Below are positions 27,678 to 36,659 of a stretch of 64,000 bases of DNA, one piece after another. The translations under genes and the position numbers were made by a program. Position 1 is the stretch's first letter; each line of letters starts with the position of its first letter. Source of the stretch: Mucilaginibacter pineti (GTDB lineage Bacteria > Bacteroidota > Bacteroidia > Sphingobacteriales > Sphingobacteriaceae); the NCBI RefSeq assembly GCF_900101875.1, contig NZ_FNAI01000001.1, positions 682,001 through 746,000 on the forward strand, read 5' to 3'. The notes under the pieces were generated by a model, which was not told the DNA's origin, did not search any database, and saw only the letters and a program-made list of their open reading frames with translations.

Positions 27678-27926
27678 AAATCAGGGGCTACCAGAAAGCA
27701 GCCGAGCTGAGCAAAATTGATGTTTGATATGCTTTATAACTTAGTTTTCGCGGTTTAACACGTATTCAAAGCATTTCTTCTTAAACTGTTTATTATAAGA
27801 GAGGGTTAAGCAGGAAGTTTTCAACCAGTTTTTTGTTACACTTAATTACTGGCCTGTTATAAACTCTCTTTCGGCTTAAAAACTTTCGATACTTATTTTT
27901 ACTACAAAACCTAAGATACCTCAATA
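27678..27926. other. Gene-free stretch between the HTCS gene and the ChrB-like remnant
   Basis: About 250 AT-rich bases with no long frame, no hairpin terminator of note and no recognised protein fragment. It continues into the remnant at 27927. The 50 bases between the remnant and the GxGYxYP gene also hold nothing recognisable. Confidence 0.4.
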
Positions 27927-28052
27927 ATGAAATGGATCACTCGCGAAAAACTAAAGGTAGACCGCATCGCCTGCCCTTGGCTGATCAAATGGTTTTCTGA
28001 GGCTTTTGAAGCTCTGATGAAAAAACATTCAGGGAAACATTACGACCTTTAA
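27927..28052 (+). pseudogene. Remnant of a ChrB-domain protein, 41 codons
   Basis: The frame starts MKWITREKLKVDRIACPWLI, which matches the N-terminus of ChrB-like chromate-resistance-associated proteins, where VDRIACPWLI is the signature. After about 21 residues the match ends and an unrelated-looking tail runs to a TAA at 28050. Intact homologues are far longer, as I recall, so this is a deletion relic and not a functional gene. It is too short to be found by normal gene calling. Confidence 0.7.
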
Positions 28053-28102
28053 TATATCTCCATTTAGGCAAAATAGATGAATGTTAACTTTATATTTAAC
28101 AG

Positions 28103-29701
28103 ATGAGAAAACTGACCAAAATGTTTAGAATTAAAGCTGGGTGCTTTCTTTTGCTCCATTTGTTTGTCGCGCCATGCATGGGCCAGATCAAATGGCCGCC
28201 TGGCCAACTGCTTCCATCTTTCCCAGCGCCTGCGCCGGTCCAGGATTTAATTACGCTCCGTCAAAACTCTCCTTACTCTTCGGCAGAAATGTACCTGCTT
28301 GCTTCGCTAAAGGGTATCGTAAACAGAACTAAACCTCGTATTTTCTCCTATGAAGGTGATGCTTTCGGTGAAGGACCACATACCTGGCTGCAATCCCTGG
28401 GTTTGAGCTGGTCTGAACCTGCAGATAAATGGGACCTAATCACTAAATACCGGAAAGAAATTTCGGGTTTGATTGTTTATGACACAGCCCAAATACATAC
28501 CATCAACCTGGCCACAGTACTTGCAAAAAGCAAAGGGGCACTAATTGCTTCTCCATTATTGTTGGCAAAATTAACTGCTCCTCCTTATAATTTTCCTGTT
28601 TTACTTGATTTGCAGGGAAAATTTAATAGTAAACTGGAAGTTTATCAATCGCTATATGATACATATTGGCCACATCTTGATCACCGCTTGCTAATCGGGT
28701 TAAATCCTAATGCACATAAAGCAGCCCTTCGTGAATACGCAGCAGCGTTGGGTGCTGCAGTAATATGGCTCGATCCTAAAGTAGCTGGAGAAAGTGAATT
28801 GCTAAACAAATTTTTATCTTCAATGTCCCCTGGTTCAGTCTTTATGGGATGGTGGCCGCAAGAAGGCCCCGGCGTAGAGAGAGCTTCAAGGTATGGTATT
28901 GCAACCGTCGCAAGCGATTGGTGTTCTAACTTAACGGTACATAGCGGTACATCCAGAATTGTAAAAATAAAACCAATCCCCCCAAAACCAGTACTCAAAA
29001 ACAAAATTTATGTTGCATTTATATTGAGTGACGGAGACAATTTACAGTTTACAGAGCATTTGATGCGTAAACTTTGGAATAATCCAGACCGGGGGGCTGT
29101 TCCAATGGGATGGACTGTGTCACCTGCTATGCTGGATGCAATGCCTGGTGCACTTAATTACTATTGGCAAACTTCCACCAGCAATGATAATCTGATTTCC
29201 GGGCCTTCTGGCTATGGTTATACTTATCCTAATACCTGGTCTGACGAAAATTTGCTAAAGCAGTTTGTTTCTAAAACCGAGGACTATAATAATCGCGCTG
29301 GTTTACGGGTAATCACCGTCTGGAACACTATCGTTGGCGGTATTAACCTTAATGTTGGGAAGATCTATGCCGGTCAGGCAAAAACGCTACTTGGGGTAAC
29401 GGCCCAAAACACTGGAGGAGGGCTCACTATTTATAATGACAGTTTACCGGGAATGGCACTTACCTGTAACTATTGTACAACGGAACAGGCGATGAAAGAT
29501 CATATTGCCAGGGCCTCTAAGGATTGGGACAAAATCTCGCCGCGTTTCCTGATCATACAGGCGCAGCCCTGGACGGGTACTTCGCCAACAAGCTTCAAAA
29601 ATGTGGCTAACTCACTTAATGAAGATTATGTAATAGTTCGCCCTGATCACCTTTTTCAGCTTATTCGTGAGGAAAAGGGTATTTCAATTAATCCGAAATA
29701 G
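28103..29701 (+). CDS. GxGYxYP-domain putative glycoside hydrolase, secreted
   Basis: The protein (532 aa) has a signal peptide (MFRIKAGCFLLLHLFVAPCMGQ) and the domain-naming motif SGYGYTYP at about 370-377. It has the usual two-part layout: an N-terminal alpha/beta domain beginning near SSAEMYLLASLKGIVNRTKP, and a C-terminal region with YVAFILSDGDNLQFTEHLM, where DGDN is likely functional. The family is predicted to act on carbohydrates, but I know of no proven activity. It stands alone between the PUL and the SDR cassette with no SusCD partner. An in-frame Met nine residues in could be the start of the signal peptide. Confidence 0.88.
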   Translation: MRKLTKMFRIKAGCFLLLHLFVAPCMGQIKWPPGQLLPSFPAPAPVQDLITLRQNSPYSSAEMYLLASLKGIVNRTKPRIFSYEGDAFGEGPHTWLQSLGLSWSEPADKWDLITKYRKEISGLIVYDTAQIHTINLATVLAKSKGALIASPLLLAKLTAPPYNFPVLLDLQGKFNSKLEVYQSLYDTYWPHLDHRLLIGLNPNAHKAALREYAAALGAAVIWLDPKVAGESELLNKFLSSMSPGSVFMGWWPQEGPGVERASRYGIATVASDWCSNLTVHSGTSRIVKIKPIPPKPVLKNKIYVAFILSDGDNLQFTEHLMRKLWNNPDRGAVPMGWTVSPAMLDAMPGALNYYWQTSTSNDNLISGPSGYGYTYPNTWSDENLLKQFVSKTEDYNNRAGLRVITVWNTIVGGINLNVGKIYAGQAKTLLGVTAQNTGGGLTIYNDSLPGMALTCNYCTTEQAMKDHIARASKDWDKISPRFLIIQAQPWTGTSPTSFKNVANSLNEDYVIVRPDHLFQLIREEKGISINPK

Positions 29702-29900
29702 AAATATATTAGAGAAGAGCAGCATTTTTAAGCCGATCCGGCTGGGAAACAGTTTGATAAGCGCGCTTATTGGGGATTGACGTTATTTTTGTTTTCGGAA
29801 AGGTTCTTTAATTCCGGATTCGGCTAAACCAAAAGCAGATTTGGATAAACTTTGTTGATTAGTGTAACTGATCTTTGTATCAACAAAATCAAATCAAATT

Positions 29901-30791
29901 ATGCGCGTATTTGTCACGGGAGCCACCGGCTTCATAGGAACTGCCATTGTACAGGAATTAATTAATGCCGGCCACCAGGTATTGGGGCTTGCCCGTTCGG
30001 ATGCATCCGCTGGTAAGCTGATCTCAGCAGGTGCAGAAGTTCATCGCGGCGACCTCGAAGACCTTGATAGTTTGCGGACTGGTGCCGCCGAAACAGACGG
30101 GGTGATCCATGCCGGATTCATCCATGATTTTACCCGGTTCCCGGAAGTATGCAAAGTAGATAAGCTTGCCATCAAAACCATCGGTGAAGTGCTGGCCGGT
30201 TCTAATCGTCCATTTATTGTTACTTCAGGCACAGCGTTGGTTAGTCCCGGAAAACTGGCTACCGAAGAGATTATCCCTCTTTTTAACCCAGCCTGGCCAC
30301 GGGCTTCAGAGCAAACAGCAGACGCCGTCGCCGAACTGGGTGTGCGTGCCGCATCATTGCGATTATCACCATCGGTTCATGGCGAGGGCGATCATCATGG
30401 CTTTATACCAATTCTGGTTAACATCGCCCGCGAAAAAGGCTTCTCTGCTTACATTGGCGAAGGAATTAACAGGTGGAATGCTGTACACAGGCTGGACGCC
30501 GCCCATTTATTCCGCCTGGCGTTGGAAAACGCTGTGCCAAGCGCACGTTATCACGCGGCTGCAGAAGAGGCGATTACCGTTAAAGCTATTGCCGAAGCCA
30601 TTGGAAAACAACTAAATATTCCGGTAAAATCAATAGCCCCTGAAGCAGCAGCCGAACATTTTGGCTGGTTCGCTCACATGGCCGCTATCGACTGCCCGGC
30701 GTCAAGTAAACTAACCCAGGAAGGTTTGAAATGGCGCCCAACACATTCAAAATTGCTCGCGGATATAGAAAACGGCGTTTATACCAAATAA
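29901..30791 (+). CDS. NAD(P)-dependent epimerase/dehydratase-like SDR (extended SDR)
   Basis: The protein has 296 residues and opens with the Rossmann motif TGATGFIG. The middle reads FIVTSGTALVSPG and RLSPSVHGEGDHHGFI. The usual YxxxK pair is not clear: SGTALV is followed by a region without the expected Tyr, so the catalytic mechanism is uncertain. Similar proteins are annotated as SDR or NAD-epimerase family of unknown substrate. It is the first gene of a three-gene plus-strand run (4-base and 12-base gaps). A near -7 element GATCTTTG lies 23 bases upstream. Confidence 0.85.
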   Translation: MRVFVTGATGFIGTAIVQELINAGHQVLGLARSDASAGKLISAGAEVHRGDLEDLDSLRTGAAETDGVIHAGFIHDFTRFPEVCKVDKLAIKTIGEVLAGSNRPFIVTSGTALVSPGKLATEEIIPLFNPAWPRASEQTADAVAELGVRAASLRLSPSVHGEGDHHGFIPILVNIAREKGFSAYIGEGINRWNAVHRLDAAHLFRLALENAVPSARYHAAAEEAITVKAIAEAIGKQLNIPVKSIAPEAAAEHFGWFAHMAAIDCPASSKLTQEGLKWRPTHSKLLADIENGVYTK

Positions 30792-30795
30792 AATC

Positions 30796-31722
30796 ATGAA
30801 AATTATTGTAACCGGTTCCTTAGGGAACATCAGCAAACCACTGACCGAAATATTGATCGGCCAGGGCCATCAAGTAACGGTAATCAGCAGCGACTCCAAA
30901 AAACAAAGTGCAATTGAAGAATTGGGAGCGGTACCGGCCATTGGCTCGATCTCCGATGTTGAATTTTTAACTCACACTTTTACAGGCGCAGATGCAGTTT
31001 ACGCCATGATTCCGCTGAGTTTTACCGAACCCGATCTGAGTGATTATTTACGCCGGATGGCGCAAAACTACGCGCAGGCGTTAAAAGCTGCTAAAACAAA
31101 ACGTATTGTAGTGATGAGCGGTTGGGCGGCAGACCTCATAAAAGGGGAAAATGTAGAGAATGAGTTTGATGAACTGGATGCCTCAATAACTATCATGAGA
31201 CCCGGCTCTTTTTACACCAACTTTTATCAGTCGATAGATCTGATCAAGGGCAAAGGATTCATCGGCAAATTCCTGACGCTGCGTTATTCGGGGCTTTGGG
31301 CATTACTTACCGGTAAAACCGGCCTGCTTATGGGTAACTATGGTGGAGAAGACCGCATAGTTTTTGTATCGCCAAAAGACATCGCTGATGCCGTATCGGA
31401 GGAGCTTTTATTGTTTACAAAAAAAACCACCATACGTTATGTGGGTAGTGAGGAAATGACTTGTAACGAAGCCGCCAGAATCATTGGCACAGCTGTGGGC
31501 AAACCCTGGTTAAAGTGGGTGCTGCTAACTGATAAAGCAATGCTACAAGGCTTAAAAATGGCAAAGATACCGGAAAAACTTGCTGAAACCCTGGTGGAAA
31601 TGCAGGCGGCTATGCATAGTGGCAAACCGTTGGAGAATTTTCACCGGAGCAGGCCAAAGATGGGCAATGTAAAATTAGCTGATTTTGCCAAAGAGTTTGC
31701 GATAGCCTATCATCAAAAATAA
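30796..31722 (+). CDS. NmrA-like NAD(P)H-binding protein
   Basis: The protein (308 aa) has TGSLGNISKPL as its nucleotide-binding loop (a GxxGxxG-like turn with Asn), then VTVISSDSKKQ and MSGWAADLIKGENVE, and lacks the catalytic Tyr-Lys pair. Proteins of this kind are redox sensors or quinone/azo-type reductases of the atypical SDR class. The gap to the upstream SDR is 4 bases, so the two are in one operon and probably act on or respond to the same compound. Confidence 0.85.
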   Translation: MKIIVTGSLGNISKPLTEILIGQGHQVTVISSDSKKQSAIEELGAVPAIGSISDVEFLTHTFTGADAVYAMIPLSFTEPDLSDYLRRMAQNYAQALKAAKTKRIVVMSGWAADLIKGENVENEFDELDASITIMRPGSFYTNFYQSIDLIKGKGFIGKFLTLRYSGLWALLTGKTGLLMGNYGGEDRIVFVSPKDIADAVSEELLLFTKKTTIRYVGSEEMTCNEAARIIGTAVGKPWLKWVLLTDKAMLQGLKMAKIPEKLAETLVEMQAAMHSGKPLENFHRSRPKMGNVKLADFAKEFAIAYHQK

Positions 31723-31734
31723 GTACCTTGGATT

Positions 31735-32661
31735 ATGAACAGTACCCAGCTTTTCCGTTTCAGTACCATCACCGAATATCACCGGGCGGCGGGCCTGCCG
31801 AAGCCGGCGCACCCACTGGTTAGTGTTGTTCATATGGATGATATTACCTTGCCCATCGCCGATATTCCATTCAGCCTGATCTTTGACTTTTATTCCATTT
31901 CGCTAAAAAAGGTACAGCATGGGAAATTCAAATATGGGCAGCAGGCAAGTGACTTCGACGAAGGAGTATTATTTTTCATGTCTCCCGGCCAGCTATTTGG
32001 TATTGATAGTGCCGCGGGTATGGCTGAGGCCAAACGCCCGGAAGGCTGGATGATTCTGATCCACCCAGACTTTTTGTGGAACACGCCACTGGCAAAAACC
32101 ATTAAGCAATATGAGTTTTTCAGCTATTCGGTTTATGAAGCGCTGTATCTTTCCGATAAGGAAGAAACCATGCTGATGGCCATCGCTCAAAATATCGAAC
32201 AAGAATACCATGCGAATATCGACCGGTTCAGTCAAAATGTAATCATTGCGCAGTTGGAACTATTGCTGACCTATTCAGAAAGATTTTATCAGCGCCAGTT
32301 CATCACCAGAAAGATCGCCAGCCACGAGTTGCTCACCAGGCTCGAAGATTTCCTGGAAGATTATTTCAACAGCGGCGCATTAACTAAGCAAGGCTTGCCA
32401 AGCGTTACTCATATTGCCGAAATTTTAAATATTTCACCGGGATACCTGAGTGGCCTGCTTAAATCCCTTACCGGGCAGAGCACACAACAGCACCTGCACG
32501 GAAAACTGATCGAGCTGGCAAAGGAAAAACTCTCGACTACCAATTTATCTGTCAGCGAAATTGCCTACGAACTGGGATTTGAACATTTACAATCCTTCAG
32601 CAAGCTGTTCAAGACCAAAACCAGCCTCTCGCCATTGGAGTTCAGACATTCTTTTAACTGA
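31735..32661 (+). CDS. AraC-family transcriptional regulator
   Basis: The protein (308 aa) has an N-terminal ligand-binding region with SVVHMDDITLPI and VLFFMSPGQLFGI, and a C-terminal AraC DNA-binding domain (about 210-308) with ITHIAEILNISPGYLSGLLK-like first HTH and LSVSEIAYELGFEHLQSFSK second HTH. It follows the NmrA-like gene by 12 bases, so regulator and enzymes share one operon and it probably controls its own cassette. It ends 20 bases from the convergent DUF1801 gene. Confidence 0.9.
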   Translation: MNSTQLFRFSTITEYHRAAGLPKPAHPLVSVVHMDDITLPIADIPFSLIFDFYSISLKKVQHGKFKYGQQASDFDEGVLFFMSPGQLFGIDSAAGMAEAKRPEGWMILIHPDFLWNTPLAKTIKQYEFFSYSVYEALYLSDKEETMLMAIAQNIEQEYHANIDRFSQNVIIAQLELLLTYSERFYQRQFITRKIASHELLTRLEDFLEDYFNSGALTKQGLPSVTHIAEILNISPGYLSGLLKSLTGQSTQQHLHGKLIELAKEKLSTTNLSVSEIAYELGFEHLQSFSKLFKTKTSLSPLEFRHSFN

Positions 32662-32681
32662 AGTTGCTGCTATATTGCCTT

Positions 32682-33077
32682 TTATTTTTTCTTTTTCCGG
32701 TTCTCCAGCACTTCTTTCATATTGATCAAAGCGCAATCAACGATCAAAGCAATTACAGTTTCCAATGGCATTTGTTCGGCATCCGTAAAATTGATACAAC
32801 CCTTTTGAAATTGCGCAGCCGGCAGCAAGGCTTCGTATTTAGCATGAAGGCCTTTATCCATGTAAATGGGCAAACAATGGAGTGACATATATTTTTTAGT
32901 ATCAGCCAAGCCATATTTCATATATCCATGATCTTCAAACAGGATCATATCCTTACCCATCATGGGTTTAACAACCGGCGTTATGCTTGGGTCATTAGCA
33001 ATTATCATTTCATGGAGCCTGGTAAGTAGTTCCTGCCGTTCAACCGGTGCCCCGGCAATGTATTCTTGGGTGGTCAT
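32682..33077 (-). CDS. DUF1801 family protein (YdhG-like)
   Basis: This soluble protein (131 aa) has the DUF1801 layout: an N-terminal helix pair (EYIAGAPVERQELLTRLHEMI), a central antiparallel sheet (VVKPMMGKDMILFE, YMKYGLADTKKYMSLHCLPIYM) and C-terminal helices ending in a poly-Lys tail. The fold is frataxin-like and the function is unknown. It starts on its own and is convergent with the AraC gene. Confidence 0.82.
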   Translation of the reverse strand: MTTQEYIAGAPVERQELLTRLHEMIIANDPSITPVVKPMMGKDMILFEDHGYMKYGLADTKKYMSLHCLPIYMDKGLHAKYEALLPAAQFQKGCINFTDAEQMPLETVIALIVDCALINMKEVLENRKKKK

Positions 33078-33171
33078 AGGAAATATTTTTAATAAAGATA
33101 GAAAAAACTGAGACGCTGTATACTTCCCCTTGCCTCAACCTTTTGCACTATTAAAAAACTATCATCAAAGG

Positions 33172-33202
33172 AAAAGCACCCGCTTCAGGGGATGCTTTTT
33201 TT
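33172..33202. terminator. Hairpin downstream of the dsbD operon
   Basis: AAAAGCA and TGCTTTT pair over 7 bases, with CCC/GGG inside and one unpaired A. It is followed on the plus strand by T and on the minus strand by TTTTCC. It lies about 70 bases beyond the dsbD stop on the minus strand, so it can end that transcript. Confidence 0.6.
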
Positions 33203-33269
33203 AATTGATTTATTAACTGATTTAAAAGAACTTCTGAAGGCTTTTTAAAGAAAATCAATATTTATAATA

Positions 33270-34934
33270 TCATTTTATAAAGGCCTTTAAGCCGCTGTTT
33301 AAATAGGCCAGGTAAATGCCCGCATCATACTCAGCCCCGGTTGGGGAAACTAATGGCTGTTGCGTTTCCGGATCGAGGAGAACATAGAATGGCTGGGAGT
33401 TGGATACAAACTTGCTGGTTTGTAAATAGCTCCATTTATTGCCGATGGTATTGAGCTTTTTACCTTCGGGCGTTGTAGTTTGATCTGCCACTGCCAGATC
33501 TGTTTTGTCGTCCACATAAAGCTGGATCAGTACGTAATCCTGGGTTAGCTTTTTATAAACTTCTTTATCTGGCCATACATTGGCCTCCATTTTACGGCAA
33601 TTTACACAAGCATGGCCAGTAAAATCTATCATAACAGGTTTATGCATTTTTTTTGCGTAGGCCAATCCCTCGTCATAATCAAAATAAGGATCAAATCCCT
33701 TGGGCTTATCAAAGAGGTCTGCATATTTATGAGGCTTTCCGTCGGATGGAAACGATACGTTAGTGTTGTTTGTATTTGTTGCTGACAGATCAAAATCCTG
33801 TGTAGCCATTGGCGGCAATAAGGCGCTGATGGATTTTAGTGGCGCCCCCCATAAACCGGGCACCATATACATGCTGAATGAAAAAACAATAATAGCCAGG
33901 AATAAACGCGGTACGGAGATATAAGTTAGGGGAGTATCATGACTGAAGGTAAGCTTCCCTAAGAGGTAAAAACCCATCAATGTAAAGATCACTATCCACA
34001 ATACCAGGAAAACTTCCCTGTCAAACAAATGCCAGTGATAAGCCAGATCTACATTTGATAGAAATTTAAATGCCAAAGCCAATTCAAGAAAACCCAATAC
34101 TACCTTAACGCTGTTTAACCAGCCGCCAGATTTTGGCAATGTGCTGAGTAAAGCGGGGAACATAGCAAACACCACAAAGGGAATAGCCAGCGCAAAGGAA
34201 TAACCCAGCATACCTACTGCCGGCCCTAATAATGCGCCGGTAGTAGCGGCCTGTACCAGCAGTGTGCCTATAATTGGCCCGGTACATGAAAAGGAAACCA
34301 ATGCGAGTGTAGCCGCCATAAAAAACAAACCTGCCAGCCCGGCTTTGTCTGATTTGGCATCCGCCGCATTCACCCATCCCGATGGAAGCGTTATTTCAAA
34401 GGCGCCTAAAAATGAAGCTGCAAAAATAATCAACACCACAAAAAAGGTCATGTTAAAAATCCCGTTTGTTGCCAGGCTATTCAATGAAGATGCACCAAAA
34501 CTAACTGTAATTAACAAACCCAGTACCACGTAGATAACAATAATGCTTAAACCGTAAATCAGCGCCTTCCCTACTCCGCTGTTCTTTTTTTCGGAACTTT
34601 TGGTGAAAAAGCTAATGGTTAACGGCACCATAGGAAATATACATGGCATAAAAAAAGCGGCGCACCCACCAATAAAGCCTGTCCAAAATATGGCCCAAAG
34701 TGTTTGATGTTTTGGCGAATTTATAACACTTGCTATTTTACCAGCCTTTAGTTTTTCTGGTGCTTTATTAATGTTTTCATCTTGTTTAGTTGCTGTATTT
34801 GTTACCGCAGGCGACTTAGATTCTATAGGTGTAAATTCAATATCTTTCGTTGATACGGTATCCTGGGCCTTTACCATTTGGCAAAGCGTAAATGTTAAGG
34901 CAATAAAAAGTATCGATCTTAATTTAAACAACAT
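33270..34934 (-). CDS. dsbD: DsbD-type thiol:disulfide interchange protein lacking the alpha domain
   Basis: The protein (554 aa) has a signal or first TM segment, a linker of about 70 residues, and then the eight-TM core. The redox cysteines of the core are Cys98 (MPCIFPMVP) and Cys217 (SFSCTGPIIG). The C-terminal thioredoxin-like domain has CVNC at 443-446. It moves electrons from cytoplasmic thioredoxin across the inner membrane to periplasmic partners. The N-terminal nDsbD domain is missing and is supplied by the separate gene 18 bases upstream. The many TlpA-like proteins a few kilobases away are plausible electron acceptors. Confidence 0.93.
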   Translation of the reverse strand: MLFKLRSILFIALTFTLCQMVKAQDTVSTKDIEFTPIESKSPAVTNTATKQDENINKAPEKLKAGKIASVINSPKHQTLWAIFWTGFIGGCAAFFMPCIFPMVPLTISFFTKSSEKKNSGVGKALIYGLSIIVIYVVLGLLITVSFGASSLNSLATNGIFNMTFFVVLIIFAASFLGAFEITLPSGWVNAADAKSDKAGLAGLFFMAATLALVSFSCTGPIIGTLLVQAATTGALLGPAVGMLGYSFALAIPFVVFAMFPALLSTLPKSGGWLNSVKVVLGFLELALAFKFLSNVDLAYHWHLFDREVFLVLWIVIFTLMGFYLLGKLTFSHDTPLTYISVPRLFLAIIVFSFSMYMVPGLWGAPLKSISALLPPMATQDFDLSATNTNNTNVSFPSDGKPHKYADLFDKPKGFDPYFDYDEGLAYAKKMHKPVMIDFTGHACVNCRKMEANVWPDKEVYKKLTQDYVLIQLYVDDKTDLAVADQTTTPEGKKLNTIGNKWSYLQTSKFVSNSQPFYVLLDPETQQPLVSPTGAEYDAGIYLAYLNSGLKAFIK

Positions 34935-34952
34935 AGTTTAGGGCTTTGAATT

Positions 34953-35399
34953 TTATTTTACCGGGATGCTGAACTCAATTTCGTCTGGCGGTAAACATTT
35001 TTGATCGTTACAGGTCATGTATTCCAGTTTACCAGTTACTGTAGCTTGCCCGGTTTTCAGTTTTATTTTTTGCTGAAATATTACCGATTTCTCAAAAAAG
35101 CCAACCTCCATGCTAAAAACCTTTTCCATCCTCATAATTGGCTTAGGCTCTGTTGTTGCGCCAACCAATGAAAAGGTACTTGATGGGTTAAAGGTGATAG
35201 TGGTTTTTACCGGACCTCCATCTTTTACAAATTGAGAGTAAACATGCCAGCCTGCATCTATAGTGGCCTTAATAAATACAACAGCTTCCTTATCGCTTGT
35301 TTTTTTTGCTGCATAACTCCATTGCACGGGCTGTAAAATCTGCGCTTTTGCTTGTAGCGCGGCAAGCAATACAATTGCTATTGTTAAAATCTTTTTCAT
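34953..35399 (-). CDS. Stand-alone DsbD N-terminal (alpha) domain protein, secreted
   Basis: The protein (148 aa) has a signal peptide (MKKILTIAIVLLAALQAKAQ) and an immunoglobulin-like nDsbD domain with Cys130 and Cys135 in MTCNDQKCLPPDEIEF, the pair that would relay electrons from the DsbD C-terminal domain to substrates. In enterobacteria this domain is fused at the DsbD N-terminus; here it is a free periplasmic protein encoded in the same operon. A free form could diffuse to several clients. Confidence 0.88.
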   Translation of the reverse strand: MKKILTIAIVLLAALQAKAQILQPVQWSYAAKKTSDKEAVVFIKATIDAGWHVYSQFVKDGGPVKTTITFNPSSTFSLVGATTEPKPIMRMEKVFSMEVGFFEKSVIFQQKIKLKTGQATVTGKLEYMTCNDQKCLPPDEIEFSIPVK

Positions 35400-35429
35400 G
35401 TAGTTTTTGTAATTAAGCTTTATAGGGGT

Positions 35430-36494
35430 TTAAAATTTCAATATAATGGGTTCATGCAGCCTGCTTATGGGGCGGTAGTCTGTAAAAGTCACATCGGTTG
35501 ATATGTAATTTTCTTTAACTGGTTCATCTTTTACCAGATCGGTACTCAGATATTTTTTATTGCTATCACACAGTAAGGTTACCACTGTGGCTGATTCACC
35601 CAGTTTTTCCTTTAGTTTAATAGCTCCGATTACGTTAGCTCCGGATGAAATGCCCACGGCCACCCCAAGCTCTTTGGCAAGTTTTTGTGCCATAATAATG
35701 GCATCACCATCGCCGGCCTGTAAAACTTCGTCCATTTCATCAAGCTTAACTATAGCGGGGATAAATTCATCGCTGATACCTTGTATGCGGTGGCTGCCAA
35801 CTTTATAACCAGTAGTAAGCGTTGGCGATTCTGCCGGCTCCAACGGATGGATTTTTATTGCGGGGTTCATCATTTTAAGATATTTGCCGGTACCCATTAC
35901 GGTACCGCCCGTTCCTACCCCGGCTACAAAAGCATCGGGTATAAGACCTTCGTTTTGTAGTTGCTGCCATATCTCGGGGCCTGTTGTCATCTCGTGCGCT
36001 TCGGCATTATAAAGATTTTCAAACTGTCGGGGTAAAAAGAACCTGTCGCTGGTTTTGTTCATGGATTCGGCCAGTCTGATACTTCCCAAAAAGCCGCCTT
36101 GGGTTTTACTTACCAGATGTATCTTTGCTCCCATGCTGGCGATGATGTCTTTGCGCTCCTTACTCAGCCAATCCGGCATAATGATGATAACTTCATGCCC
36201 AAGCGCCTTGCCAATAGCGGCAAAAGCGATTCCTGTATTACCCGAAGTAGCTTCTATTATAGTATCACCTGATTTTATAGCCTCATTCTTATAGGCTTTA
36301 AAAAGAATGTAGAGTGCCATCCTATCCTTTACACTACCGGTTAAATTATAATTTTCACACTTCACATATATTTTACCGGGTTTGCCTTTATAGGTATAGC
36401 CAATCTGCAACATTGGCGTATTGCCTACCATGTGCCATAAGTTGGTAAACTTACTTTCAAGGGTTAAATCCAGGTCCTTCAATTCAATTTTCAC
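35430..36494 (-). CDS. PLP-dependent cysteine synthase/cystathionine beta-synthase family enzyme
   Basis: This fold-type II PLP enzyme (354 aa) has the Schiff-base Lys56 in [10 protein letters not shown] and the phosphate-facing TSGNTG at 83-88. [11 protein letters not shown] glycine loop and the SSGAN motif are also present. It is about 40 residues longer than typical CysK, with an N-terminal extension and a C-terminal tail, so a cystathionine beta-synthase-like or other beta-replacement reaction is possible. The adjacent divergent Lrp regulator and the split dsbD operon downstream (31-base gap) suggest a link to sulfur amino acids. Confidence 0.87.
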   Translation of the reverse strand: MKIELKDLDLTLESKFTNLWHMVGNTPMLQIGYTYKGKPGKIYVKCENYNLTGSVKDRMALYILFKAYKNEAIKSGDTIIEATSGNTGIAFAAIGKALGHEVIIIMPDWLSKERKDIIASMGAKIHLVSKTQGGFLGSIRLAESMNKTSDRFFLPRQFENLYNAEAHEMTTGPEIWQQLQNEGLIPDAFVAGVGTGGTVMGTGKYLKMMNPAIKIHPLEPAESPTLTTGYKVGSHRIQGISDEFIPAIVKLDEMDEVLQAGDGDAIIMAQKLAKELGVAVGISSGANVIGAIKLKEKLGESATVVTLLCDSNKKYLSTDLVKDEPVKENYISTDVTFTDYRPISRLHEPIILKF

Positions 36495-36574
36495 TTTGTT
36501 TATTTTTCGGTAAATATCATTACCAATAAATTATAATACAACCAAACACTAAAAACCCGGAAATTTTATGAATA

Positions 36575-36605
36575 TTGACATATAAACCTATTTTTTTTAT
36601 ATTTG
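36575..36605 (+). promoter_or_regulatory. Bacteroidota sigma-type promoter for the Lrp/AsnC gene
   Basis: TTG at 36575-36577 is followed after 20 bases by TATATTTG at 36598-36605, an exact TAnnTTTG. Transcription would start about 50 bases before the ATG at 36660. This is the best-spaced promoter of this class seen in the window. Confidence 0.65.
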
Positions 36606-36659
36606 GAAAAGGTTAAATGTTAAAACATTGTTTGTTTTTTCAGCCGAACAAAAAACTAT

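Noticed and set aside
29852..29877. Full promoter before the SDR cassette
   Set aside because: GATCTTTG is present, but the TTG spacing is about 15 bases and two consensus positions are weak, so it was not listed as a promoter.
30796..31722. True catalytic SDR for the NmrA-like protein
   Set aside because: The Tyr-Lys catalytic pair is absent, so only NAD(P)H binding is supported.
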